This document shows, piece by piece, positions 6,318 through 14,244 of a stretch of 64,000 bases of DNA. The notes beneath the pieces are model-generated. The model saw only the letters and a program-made list of their open reading frames with translations, was not told where the DNA came from and ran no database searches. A program made the translations under genes and the position numbers. The stretch comes from Eutrophovita brisbanensis. Lineage in GTDB: Bacteria > Pseudomonadota > Gammaproteobacteria > Burkholderiales > Eutrophovitaceae. The stretch covers positions 868,001 to 932,000 of the forward strand of contig JAYQTM010000001.1 in the NCBI GenBank assembly GCA_038147395.1. The letters run 5' to 3'. Numbering within the stretch: the stretch's first letter is position 1; every line of letters starts with the position of its first letter.

Positions 6318-8081
6318 TTAAAGTGAGAAGACCATCAACGTACCTGAGTCAGTTGACATAGATGTGAACGGCTCACCGAATAGTCCAGGGAAGTTACCTG
6401 AGACGTGTGAACCCCATCCAGTCACGACAGCAATGTACTGCTTGCCACCTGCCATGTATGTAATGACACCACCGTGGTGACCAACACCGTTGTTGTTCTG
6501 CCAAAGCAGCTCACCTGTGTTTGAGTCACGAGCGTCAAACATACCGTCTGCGCCAGGAACAAAGATTAGGTCGCCACCTGTTGCGAGTAGTGAAGCAAGT
6601 ACTGGGTACTTGTACTCAACGCGCCACTTGAGGTTTCCAGAAATTGGCTCACGAGCCTGCAGTGTTCCGTAAGCTGCGTCGACAGGCGTGCCATCAGCTT
6701 TTTGCTTAGGAGCTTTTGAAGACCATGATGCGCCAAAGTATGCCTGGCCAGAATAGTCGTCAGGACGCTCTGGATTAACAACTTCGATGTCAAAACAGAA
6801 TTCCTGAGTGACGAAGAAGTGAGACTCTTTAGAAGGATCGTATGCACCTGTGTTCCATGAAAGTGCACCGTCAATTGCAGGACAAACGTCCATGTGCTTA
6901 CCTTCTGGAAGTTCACGACGACCAACTAAACGGCCTTCCTTCGTGACACCCTTGATGTAGTTGTATGTCTCACCAACCATGTAAGCGTTGTTCACGCCTA
7001 GCTCATTTCCGCCACCGACAGAGTCAGCATCGTAGACGAACATGATGCCGCCCTTGTTTGGGTGAACCATGTGACGCTTGCCGCCTTTGTTGATGAGCAA
7101 GAAATTACCAGTTGCTGAGTCAAAGTCCCACGCATCGTGTGGCATTTCCTGGAAGTATGCAGATAACTCACCTGAGTCAGCGTCAAGAACGACTACAGAA
7201 GAACTGTAGAGGTTCAAGCCTGGGCGAGGTCCGTTGTTCATCCAGTCTGCGCCGATGTAGTCATAGTCTGGAGCTGGGTTAGCAGTTCCCCACCATACTG
7301 TGTTGGTTGCAGGATCATAGCTTCCTGTCATCCAACCACCGCCACCACCGATTTTCCATGAGTCATTGCCCCATGAATCACGTGATCGCTGATCGCCACC
7401 GATGGTGTCAAATTGCCAAGCTACTTTACCGCTCTTCGCGTCGACAGCAAAGATTGGTCCGCAGCATCCAGCTAACTCACCACCGTTTGCGCCAAGAATG
7501 ACGTTGTTCTTAACGATGACAGGAGCGCCTGTGAAACCCTTGTTACCTTTGGCGACTGACATAATCTCGTTATCAAAAACAACTTCTCCTGACTTCGCAT
7601 TGAGAGCGATTAAACGTCCATCAGTTGTACCCATATAGACATTGCCGTGGCCAATTGCTAGACCTCGGTTGTATGGGTTGTAGAAAGTACCTTCAGCACG
7701 CTCTACGTCGATTTTGGCCTGATGCTTCCATACAGGAGCGCCAGTTGTTCCATCAAGCGCCCAAATCGTTCCTGATGTGCTTGTGTAGTAAACCATGCCG
7801 TCAACCGCGAGTGGGAATGACTGGATTCCACGCTTACTTGAAGCTGGTACGTGTTGCCAAGCAAGTTTTAGGTCTTTGACATTACTTGTATTGATTTGAT
7901 TCAAACCACTGAAGTGATGGCCACTGAAATCTTTGTGGTACATCATCCAGTTGTTATCGTCGTTCTGAGCATTCAACAATCGATCCCAAGTTACGTCTGC
8001 TGCTGCAGCTTGAGAAGCGAAGCCGATGAACGCTACAGCTGAGATTGCCTTAACGGCAGCTGTGCTAGTCCAACGTGTCAT
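6318..8081 (-). CDS. Periplasmic PQQ-dependent alcohol dehydrogenase, lanthanide-type signature
   Basis: 587 residues with a signal peptide ending near ASQAAAA (residue 28). This is an eight-bladed quinoprotein propeller of the methanol/ethanol dehydrogenase family, which oxidises primary alcohols in the periplasm and passes electrons to cytochrome c. Metal and catalytic residues: Glu202 (GGE), Asn268 (ANPAP), catalytic Asp319 in PHDAWDFD, and Asp321 two residues later. Asp at that +2 position is the known marker of lanthanide-dependent enzymes (XoxF, PedH); calcium enzymes have Ala or Ser. The adjacent-cysteine pair that normally lies before the NRG motif is replaced by YNPYNRG; a Cys206–Cys207 pair instead follows Glu202. 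The substrate is unknown and no PQQ synthesis genes are in view. Confidence 0.93.
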   Translation of the reverse strand: MTRWTSTAAVKAISAVAFIGFASQAAAADVTWDRLLNAQNDDNNWMMYHKDFSGHHFSGLNQINTSNVKDLKLAWQHVPASSKRGIQSFPLAVDGMVYYTSTSGTIWALDGTTGAPVWKHQAKIDVERAEGTFYNPYNRGLAIGHGNVYMGTTDGRLIALNAKSGEVVFDNEIMSVAKGNKGFTGAPVIVKNNVILGANGGELAGCCGPIFAVDAKSGKVAWQFDTIGGDQRSRDSWGNDSWKIGGGGGWMTGSYDPATNTVWWGTANPAPDYDYIGADWMNNGPRPGLNLYSSSVVVLDADSGELSAYFQEMPHDAWDFDSATGNFLLINKGGKRHMVHPNKGGIMFVYDADSVGGGNELGVNNAYMVGETYNYIKGVTKEGRLVGRRELPEGKHMDVCPAIDGALSWNTGAYDPSKESHFFVTQEFCFDIEVVNPERPDDYSGQAYFGASWSSKAPKQKADGTPVDAAYGTLQAREPISGNLKWRVEYKYPVLASLLATGGDLIFVPGADGMFDARDSNTGELLWQNNNGVGHHGGVITYMAGGKQYIAVVTGWGSHVSGNFPGLFGEPFTSMSTDSGTLMVFSL

Positions 8082-8446
8082 ACTATTTCTCTCCCTAAAG
8101 TTTAGAAGAATTTATTTATTCGCGAATGAATAAAAATCTACGGAATTCGTCCAGCCTTACCACTAACCTTTTAGCCCAGACTCTGCGATCCAGTTAGCCA
8201 AAGGGCGTAATACCTTTTGAACCCTGAACATAATTTAGACTGACTATAAATTCTTTGCAAGACTCGGAGATATGTTTTTTATCTATTTGGATATAAAGCT
8301 TTTTTAGAAATATTTTGCAGAGCGCATTGTGCGTCGCAATAAAATTCAGTGGCTTAGCGGTGGAGGCCTTATTTTATTTCAATCTAGAATTCAAATGAGA
8401 CCATAACTCGAGTTGGCAAGGAACTCTTTAAACACTTGATTTGTAT
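8082..8446. other. 365-base intergenic region between divergent PQQ dehydrogenase and ferredoxin genes
   Basis: AT-rich, with no credible open frame. It should hold the dehydrogenase promoter (minus) and the ferredoxin promoter (plus), but no convincing -35/-10 pair is visible. A short inverted repeat TTATTC (8116–8121) / GAATAA (8128–8133) lies in the dehydrogenase leader, and long A/T runs occupy 8270–8320. Confidence 0.6.
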
Positions 8447-8725
8447 ATGAAGTATCACGTATTAATCCAAACTAATTCTACCTCGATAAAAGCCCGCATT
8501 AATGAGGGGGAAATTTTGCTCGATGTATTGTTGCAAAACGGGATCAAACATCCTTACTCGTGCCGAAGCGGCGCTTGCGGGACTTGTCGGTGCAAATTAC
8601 TCAATGGAAAAATCTCGATGATCGAATATTCCCAATCCGCTCTACGTGATGAAGAGCGCAATCAGGGGTTCATTTTGGCGTGCCGAGCGCACGCTCAAAC
8701 AGATCTTTCAATCGAGTTACCCTGA
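8447..8725 (+). CDS. Plant-type [2Fe-2S] ferredoxin
   Basis: 92 residues from ATG 8447. The cysteine pattern C39-x4-C44-x2-C47-x31-C79 (YSCRSGACGTCRC … ACRA) is that of plant/adrenodoxin-fold ferredoxins that feed oxygenases or other reductive enzymes. It is a stand-alone domain with no reductase or oxygenase fused. It precedes the FAH-family gene by 90 bases on the same strand and may supply electrons to an oxygenase elsewhere. The start is uncertain: TTG 8441 is also possible, and no close Shine–Dalgarno is seen. Confidence 0.88.
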   Translation: MKYHVLIQTNSTSIKARINEGEILLDVLLQNGIKHPYSCRSGACGTCRCKLLNGKISMIEYSQSALRDEERNQGFILACRAHAQTDLSIELP

Positions 8726-8814
8726 ACAGAAATGCGATATACGGGGAACCTGTCGACGTCGTTCCTGTGTAATAATCCCGAGCTAATTTCACAGGGCGTG
8801 TCACTTCTTACTTA

Positions 8815-9510
8815 ATGCATAGCGAAGCCTTCTTTTTCGAATCAGTCCCTACTCCCCGAATCTCGGTTGTGGGTGAACAGAAGCTGTTCCCGGTTGGGCG
8901 TGTTTTTTGCGTAGGCCGCAATTACGCCGAGCATGCGCGTGAAATGGGTAATGACCCTGATCGCGAGCCACCATTTTTTTTCATGAAGATGTCTGATGCG
9001 ATAGTTCCTGGTGGCGGCGAGGTTTCCTATCCTATGGGAACGACAGATCTACATCACGAGGTCGAACTGGTTGTTGCGCTGGGAAAAGATGGTGAATCGA
9101 TCCGGATAGAGCATGCTCGAGATTACATTTTTGGCTACGCGGTGGGTTTAGATTTAACGCGCAGAGATCTACAGGCAAGCGCGAAAAAAATGGGACGACC
9201 TTGGGATTTTGGAAAATCATTTGCCCAATCTGCACCGATTTCGTCGATCACTCCTGCCAATGTGTGTGGTGATTTATCCGGTCGAGCGATCACGTTATCC
9301 GTGAACAACATCATCAAGCAGCAAGGAACCCTCGACGACATGATTTGGGATGTCTGTGAGACGATTTCATACCTATCAAACTTCTATAGATTAAGAGCAG
9401 GGGACCTAATATTTACTGGAACGCCTGCGGGAGTTGGTGCTCTACAACGAGGGGATAAGTTGCTCGGTTCAATCGACGGACTTGAGCCACTTACAGTGGA
9501 CATAATTTAG
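8815..9510 (+). CDS. Fumarylacetoacetate hydrolase (FAH) family protein
   Basis: 231 residues, a single-domain FAH-fold enzyme resembling fumarylpyruvate/acylpyruvate hydrolases. It contains CVGRNYAEHA, the metal triad Glu82, Glu84 (HHEVELVVAL) and Asp113 (GLDLTRRD), and GTPAGVG near the C-terminus. The family hydrolyses or decarboxylates beta-diketone acids in carbon catabolism. It starts an apparent four-gene run with BKACE, PdxA2 and a sugar-acid kinase, with 18 bases to the next gene. The natural substrate cannot be read from sequence. Confidence 0.9.
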   Translation: MHSEAFFFESVPTPRISVVGEQKLFPVGRVFCVGRNYAEHAREMGNDPDREPPFFFMKMSDAIVPGGGEVSYPMGTTDLHHEVELVVALGKDGESIRIEHARDYIFGYAVGLDLTRRDLQASAKKMGRPWDFGKSFAQSAPISSITPANVCGDLSGRAITLSVNNIIKQQGTLDDMIWDVCETISYLSNFYRLRAGDLIFTGTPAGVGALQRGDKLLGSIDGLEPLTVDII

Positions 9511-9528
9511 TTACCTTAAGCGAAAAAA

Positions 9529-10443
9529 ATGGAAAACATTAGAGATAAAACATGGATAGAAGCGGCGCTCAACGGGCCATGGACGACACAAAGACAGCCA
9601 GGCATACCGACAACGGTCGAGGACATTGTTCAACAGGGCATCGATTGCGTTAAGGCTGGTGCATCCATCGTTCACGTGCATGCGTACGATGAGAGCACGG
9701 GACAACAACATGATGATGTCGATACGTACAAACGCATTATTGAAGGAATTCGCAGTCAGGTTGACGCGATTGTTTATCCGACGGTTCCTGCGCCCGGCAT
9801 GAACCGTATCGCGGAGGGTAGCTCTTCGCAGGATCGATATGCGCATATCGAGGCTCTTGCAAAAGAGGGTTACGTTGAGTGGACCGTGCTGGATCCAGGT
9901 TCGTGCAACATCACGCACTACGATCAACTCAAAGAGGATAAAGTGGGTTACGTTTATCTGAATACTGAGGCTGACGCGCGCCATGGAATGCAAATCGCGC
10001 GAGAGTATGGCGTACACCCAAGTTTCGCAATTTATGAACCTGGCTTTATCAGGCTTGGGTCTTCGCTGCACTGGAGGGAGGGTACTCCAGACCCAATATA
10101 TAGGCTGATGTTTAGCAGTGGATTTACGTTTGGATTTCCAGCTGAAGACTACGCGTTGACGGCGTATCTCAACTTGTTAGATCAAGTCGCGCCAGGTTGT
10201 AACTGGATGATTTCAGGACTTGATGTTGATGTGTTACCGCTCATCCCTAGAGTCGTTGCGGAGGGTGGACACATCCGTGTCGGGCTCGAGGATGCTCCGT
10301 TTGGATCGATTGAGACGAATGTATCTTTGGTTGAGCAGGCTGTAAAAATTGTTGAGAATGCTGGTGGCGAACTCGCCACAGCAGCGACCGTCAGGATCGC
10401 AGCATCAAGCGAAAAACTGGAGATGCTCACTCAGGGTTTCTGA
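9529..10443 (+). CDS. Beta-keto acid cleavage enzyme (BKACE, DUF849)
   Basis: 304 residues, TIM-barrel BKACE family. The zinc-binding HVH (His49, His51) lies in ASIVHVHAYDE, preceded by EAALNGPW and followed by IYEPGFIR. Family enzymes combine a 3-oxo acid with acetyl-CoA to give acetoacetate and a new acyl-CoA; side-chain specificity varies widely. It sits 18 bases after the FAH gene and 58 bases before pdxA2, suggesting that a 3-oxo acid intermediate is handled in this operon. Confidence 0.92.
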   Translation: MENIRDKTWIEAALNGPWTTQRQPGIPTTVEDIVQQGIDCVKAGASIVHVHAYDESTGQQHDDVDTYKRIIEGIRSQVDAIVYPTVPAPGMNRIAEGSSSQDRYAHIEALAKEGYVEWTVLDPGSCNITHYDQLKEDKVGYVYLNTEADARHGMQIAREYGVHPSFAIYEPGFIRLGSSLHWREGTPDPIYRLMFSSGFTFGFPAEDYALTAYLNLLDQVAPGCNWMISGLDVDVLPLIPRVVAEGGHIRVGLEDAPFGSIETNVSLVEQAVKIVENAGGELATAATVRIAASSEKLEMLTQGF

Positions 10444-10501
10444 GCGATAAACTCGAACAATAACAGGCCACTTGCCGAGTTAACTTACAAAGGGGTGTTT
10501 T

Positions 10502-11479
10502 TTGAAGAACAATAGGATAGGAATCACCATGGGTGATCCGGCGGGGATTGGTCCGGAGATCATCGTCAAGACCCTCGCGCAAATGTCAGATTTGGACCGC
10601 TCTAATGCTGTGGTCATTGGTAATCAATCGTTGCTGGAGCGCGCGGCAAAAATATCGGGCGTAGAGTTAACATTCTCGGATTCTTTGGATGCGAGTTCGG
10701 GCGTTGTTCCGGTCGTGCATGTGTCGACGCAGGGTGAGACGTCGATTATGGACGGACAAATGAGTGCGGCTGGTGGAGAGGCGGCCTATCGATACGTCGA
10801 ACGTGCGGTTCAGTTATGCCTAGACCAAATCATTTCCGTCATCGTCACCGCACCGCTTAATAAAGCTGCGATGCATTTGGCAGGGCACAAATACGACGGA
10901 CATACTGAGTTGCTCGCCACATTAACGGGCGCGAAATCATCGTTTATGTTGCTCGCTGGTCCGAAGTTAAGTGCTATCCACGTGACAACGCATACCTCTT
11001 TATCAAACGCTGCGACGAAGCCATCAGTTGAGCGGGTGCTAGAAACAATCAAGGTCGGTCATGCACATTTCAAAAAAATTGGATTCGAGTCGCCCCGAAT
11101 CGCAGTCTCGGGGTTGAATCCGCACTGTGGCGAGGGGGGGTTGTTTGGAGACGAGGAGGCCACCCGAATTAGCCCCGCGATTGAATTGGCTCAAAAAGAA
11201 GGGATCAATGTTCAGGGGCCGATATCAGGGGACACGGTGTTTTACAGAGCCCTCAAGGGCGAATTTGATTTGGTTGTGGCCCAGTATCATGATCAAGGAC
11301 ATATTCCGACGAAACTGATTGCCTTTGATGAAACGGTTAACGTCAGTTTAGGGCTGCCCATCTACAGGACATCGGTTGATCACGGAACCGCGTTTGATAT
11401 CGCGTGGAAGGGTGTCGCGAACAATACAAACATGCGCGCTGCAATTGACTACGCTCGAAGGATTGCACACGGGAATTGA
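10502..11479 (+). CDS. pdxA2: PdxA2-type 4-phospho-(D-)threonate dehydrogenase
   Basis: 325 residues of the PdxA family: ITMGDPAGIGPE at the N-terminus, and metal-binding histidines in TTHTSL, QYHDQGHIP and SVDHGTAFD. PdxA itself oxidises 4-phosphohydroxy-L-threonine for vitamin B6 synthesis. The PdxA2 branch oxidises and decarboxylates 4-phospho-D-threonate or -erythronate to dihydroxyacetone phosphate and is nearly always next to a DUF1537 kinase, as here. The start is a TTG at 10502 with AAAGGGG eight bases upstream. The stop overlaps the start region of the kinase gene. Confidence 0.88.
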   Translation: MKNNRIGITMGDPAGIGPEIIVKTLAQMSDLDRSNAVVIGNQSLLERAAKISGVELTFSDSLDASSGVVPVVHVSTQGETSIMDGQMSAAGGEAAYRYVERAVQLCLDQIISVIVTAPLNKAAMHLAGHKYDGHTELLATLTGAKSSFMLLAGPKLSAIHVTTHTSLSNAATKPSVERVLETIKVGHAHFKKIGFESPRIAVSGLNPHCGEGGLFGDEEATRISPAIELAQKEGINVQGPISGDTVFYRALKGEFDLVVAQYHDQGHIPTKLIAFDETVNVSLGLPIYRTSVDHGTAFDIAWKGVANNTNMRAAIDYARRIAHGN

Positions 11480-11481
11480 CC

Positions 11482-12672
11482 GTGGACCATCAAATACCCA
11501 AAACTCTGATCATTGCGGATGATTTGACTGGCGCGCTGGATGCTGCCGGGCCGTTTTGTGATCGTGGTCTTCGAGTGGCGACGATCGTAGACCCGCAATC
11601 GTTGTCCTCGAAAATCGACCTCTCGAAGATCGATGTGCTCGCCGTGAATTCGGATTCGAGACACGTGTCTGTGGCTGAAGCAACACGGCGTGTTAAAACG
11701 ATAGCGCGCAGTTTAGATGTTGAACAATTTAACTTTGTGATCAAGAAAATTGATTCGACGTTGAGGGGTAATGTAGTTGCGGAAACCGTTTGCTTGGCAT
11801 CGAGCTTGAATCGAGGATTGGCCATAGTTGCGCCAGCCTTTCCCGAGCAATCAAGGACCGTAAAGAAAGGCTATGTCCACGTAGCGGGTGTCAAGCTGGG
11901 AGCAACAGAATTCGCGGCCGACAAGCTTAATCCTGCGCCCAAAGAGTCGATTCATGATTTATTCAGTGAGCATCCGGATGTGAACGAGGCTGTTCTTGGT
12001 GATTTGTCGACGGACTTATTTGTGTTACCTGAGTGCCTTAAAGTTATCGCGTATGACGCCGAACACGACATTGAATTGCAGCGTGCGGTCGATGCCTTTC
12101 ATGCAAACGTCGAGGGCAGTATCTTGGTGGGGTCATCGGGAATCACCAGCCGATTTGCGCAGTCGTTACCTTCGAGAGATGTCGCACAGGAAGACGTATC
12201 AGCCGAATCACTGTTATTTGTTGTTGGCTCGCGTTCGGAAAGATCTGAATTGCAAGTTAAAGGGCTTGTAGACCGGAGTGTAGGTTCAGTTGCTCATGGT
12301 GCCAACGGTGAGTTTGGCGCATTACATCTCGATTCAGAGAATGTTTTTGCCTTAGTCGCTGGTGAGGATGCATCTGAGGTTGTCTCATCTTCAGTGGTTG
12401 CTTCCAGACTCGCAAGTACGGCAGCAGATGTCGTGCGCTCGCGTAACTTCGAGGCAGTCGTTGTGACTGGTGGGGATACTGCTCTCGCGTTATTGAGAGA
12501 AATGAAAGTCTCGGCCGTTGAAGTTTTAAGAAACTTCGTCCCTGGGATCCCGATATCTCGTATTTCTTTCGCTGGTAAACAAATATTGCTGTTGACCAAA
12601 GCGGGCGGTTTTGGTGATCTTGATTTATTTGTTCGTATCGCGACTGAACTCCCAAGAGGAACTACCGACTAA
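11482..12672 (+). CDS. Four-carbon acid sugar kinase (DUF1537 family; D-threonate/erythronate kinase-like)
   Basis: About 396 residues. The N-terminal domain begins with IIADDLTGALDAAGPF, and the C-terminal nucleotide-binding domain has VVTGGDTALALL and TKAGGFGD. The family phosphorylates C4 sugar acids (D-threonate, D-erythronate, 3-oxo-tetronate) at O4, making the PdxA2 substrate. I chose GTG 11482 because GGGA lies eight bases upstream; TTG 11476, overlapping the pdxA2 stop, is the alternative but is too close to that ribosome site. Confidence 0.88.
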   Translation: MDHQIPKTLIIADDLTGALDAAGPFCDRGLRVATIVDPQSLSSKIDLSKIDVLAVNSDSRHVSVAEATRRVKTIARSLDVEQFNFVIKKIDSTLRGNVVAETVCLASSLNRGLAIVAPAFPEQSRTVKKGYVHVAGVKLGATEFAADKLNPAPKESIHDLFSEHPDVNEAVLGDLSTDLFVLPECLKVIAYDAEHDIELQRAVDAFHANVEGSILVGSSGITSRFAQSLPSRDVAQEDVSAESLLFVVGSRSERSELQVKGLVDRSVGSVAHGANGEFGALHLDSENVFALVAGEDASEVVSSSVVASRLASTAADVVRSRNFEAVVVTGGDTALALLREMKVSAVEVLRNFVPGIPISRISFAGKQILLLTKAGGFGDLDLFVRIATELPRGTTD

Positions 12673-12755
12673 AAAATGCTCGTCATCAGTTTTCTTGGCG
12701 ACTCTCGGGTTAGACTTTTGTCGTCAATATTATTCACGCCATGTAAGGATTAAAC

Positions 12756-13166
12756 ATGTCTATCTCAAAATATTTCGTCATTTTTATCTTGTCTTTTGCA
12801 GTAGTAGGTGGTGCGTACAGTGAACCCGAGATTTTGAAATATCGTGGTACTCCGTATGTATCAGGAGGTGTGACGGAAAAAGAACGAAAAAGGATGGATC
12901 GGATCGCCGGAAGATTTCCAATGCACATCGTTCTCATATCTGATCAGAGTGAACAGCCGATATCAGGAGCGAAGGTGACGGTGAAGGACATATCTGGAAA
13001 CGTGCTGGTAGAAGCTGTCTCTGAAGGGCCACTTTTCTTTGTAGACGTTATTGGCGGACGGTATACCGTTGAAGCGGAGTACAATGGCGAGCTTCTGACC
13101 GAAACGAAAGATCTCACTGGCCGCCGTTATCTGAGGTTACGGTTTAGGTTTGGTGCGTCGGACTAA
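12756..13166 (+). CDS. Small secreted protein with a carboxypeptidase-regulatory-like beta-sandwich
   Basis: 136 residues from ATG 12756 (AAGGA upstream). A signal peptide ends GGAYS before EPEILKYRG. Residues about 55–130 (QPISGAKVTV, GNVLVEAVS, GGRYTVEAEYNGE) look like the CarboxypepD_reg/transthyretin-like fold often used in periplasmic or surface proteins. A similar wording, periodically found with YSGG, does not identify a family. It is followed after 24 bases by the cysteine-repeat protein, so the two are probably co-expressed in the envelope. Confidence 0.7.
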   Translation: MSISKYFVIFILSFAVVGGAYSEPEILKYRGTPYVSGGVTEKERKRMDRIAGRFPMHIVLISDQSEQPISGAKVTVKDISGNVLVEAVSEGPLFFVDVIGGRYTVEAEYNGELLTETKDLTGRRYLRLRFRFGASD

Positions 13167-13190
13167 CAATATCTACGAGGGGTAATTTAC

Positions 13191-13679
13191 ATGCGCTTTA
13201 GTTTGAAAGCTGTTTTGTTTCTTTTTGTCTTTTCGGGCCTGGTGGCACAGGCGATCGCTGGTGGATCGGCACGACGCGAGCAAATTATTGCGCAGTACAA
13301 GCATTGCGCATGGACTAACGAGATGGGGCAGGAGCTGTACCAGTGCATTCGTAAGAACAACGGATTCAGCACCCTGTGGTGTTTCAACACCACGATTGAA
13401 AACAATTGTGAAAAAGATTCTGTGACTCAAGGAGAGCCGATTGTGCTTGCAAAATCTGAGGCCGAACAGGAGCAAGACAAGCTAAGGGCATCCAGAATGG
13501 GTGAAGAGAATGTTGTCACAGCCAACGAGTCAGAGCGAAAGATGTTTCGCTACCGCAACTGTCCTTTGACTGATGAGATGGGGGCGTATCTATACGAGTG
13601 TGTGAAGGCGAACAACGGCTTTGGTACCCATGGATGTTTTGACCAAGCAAAAGAGGCATTTTGCGAGCCTGAGGACTGA
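13191..13679 (+). CDS. Secreted protein with a duplicated four-cysteine module
   Basis: 162 residues. The signal peptide ends AQAIAGG. The mature part has two copies of one module: cysteines 39, 52, 64, 73 and 124, 137, 149, 158, both spaced C-x12-C-x11-C-x8-C. Shared residues are T-[ND]-EMG, LY-[QE]-C, and NNGF before the third Cys, which is followed by Phe. A charged linker (residues 75–118, rich in E, K and R) joins them. This looks like two disulfide-bonded helical hairpins in the periplasm. I do not recognise the family. Confidence 0.75.
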   Translation: MRFSLKAVLFLFVFSGLVAQAIAGGSARREQIIAQYKHCAWTNEMGQELYQCIRKNNGFSTLWCFNTTIENNCEKDSVTQGEPIVLAKSEAEQEQDKLRASRMGEENVVTANESERKMFRYRNCPLTDEMGAYLYECVKANNGFGTHGCFDQAKEAFCEPED

Positions 13680-13698
13680 CTGAATCGGTGTTCCTAAA

Positions 13699-14202
13699 CT
13701 AGGTTTCTGACGCGACGAAGATTTGTTTAAACAGACTGGATTCTCTACTGTAGAAGCCCTCGGTGTGGAATGTCTCAGGGAATCCAAAGTGCTCATAGTC
13801 CAAGTGATGACATAACTCGTGGAGCAGGGTTCTTAAAAAACTCTTAAACGCGACAACACGCTTGTGTTTTGCCGTTCGCATCCACACTTGGATTCTGGCG
13901 GTCTCACCGTCGTCCTCAGGCAGGTATAAGCCGTGAAGCTCACCCCAATCGTCCGATGGTCGTACCGATAACACTTCGACGTCGACGGGAGGTGCTTTTA
14001 TTTGCGAGATGATTTCGTTTGCTATCTGTTGACAGATAAGTTGCACTTCCCCCAGCTGTTCTGATTCAAGAATTTCGCCTAATTTTTTGGCGTCGAGTTG
14101 GAGTTTATCTACAGTTTTTAGACGCAGGTATTTAATATCATCACTTTGCCGATAAATGCTTTGCTGGCGGGCGGTGAGTCTTTCGTAAAAACTGAAAACC
14201 AC
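13699..14202 (-). CDS. SprT-like zinc metallopeptidase domain protein
   Basis: 167 residues from a GTG at 14202 with AGGA about eight bases upstream. The zinc-binding HELCH is at 128–132, followed by YEHF (His138) and FHTEGFYSRES, the pattern of cytoplasmic SprT-like/minigluzincin proteases. The N-terminal 110 residues are charged and helical. The substrate is unknown. It lies 42 bases downstream of the COG3146 gene on the same strand and may be its operon partner. Confidence 0.8.
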   Translation of the reverse strand: MVFSFYERLTARQQSIYRQSDDIKYLRLKTVDKLQLDAKKLGEILESEQLGEVQLICQQIANEIISQIKAPPVDVEVLSVRPSDDWGELHGLYLPEDDGETARIQVWMRTAKHKRVVAFKSFLRTLLHELCHHLDYEHFGFPETFHTEGFYSRESSLFKQIFVASET

Positions 14203-14244
14203 GGTTTTTTCCTGAAGATGGTGTTGTCTCAGAACCTCAAATTA

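Noticed and set aside
9511..10071. A 186-codon minus-strand open frame
   Set aside because: It is antisense to the BKACE gene and has no recognisable domain or ribosome site.
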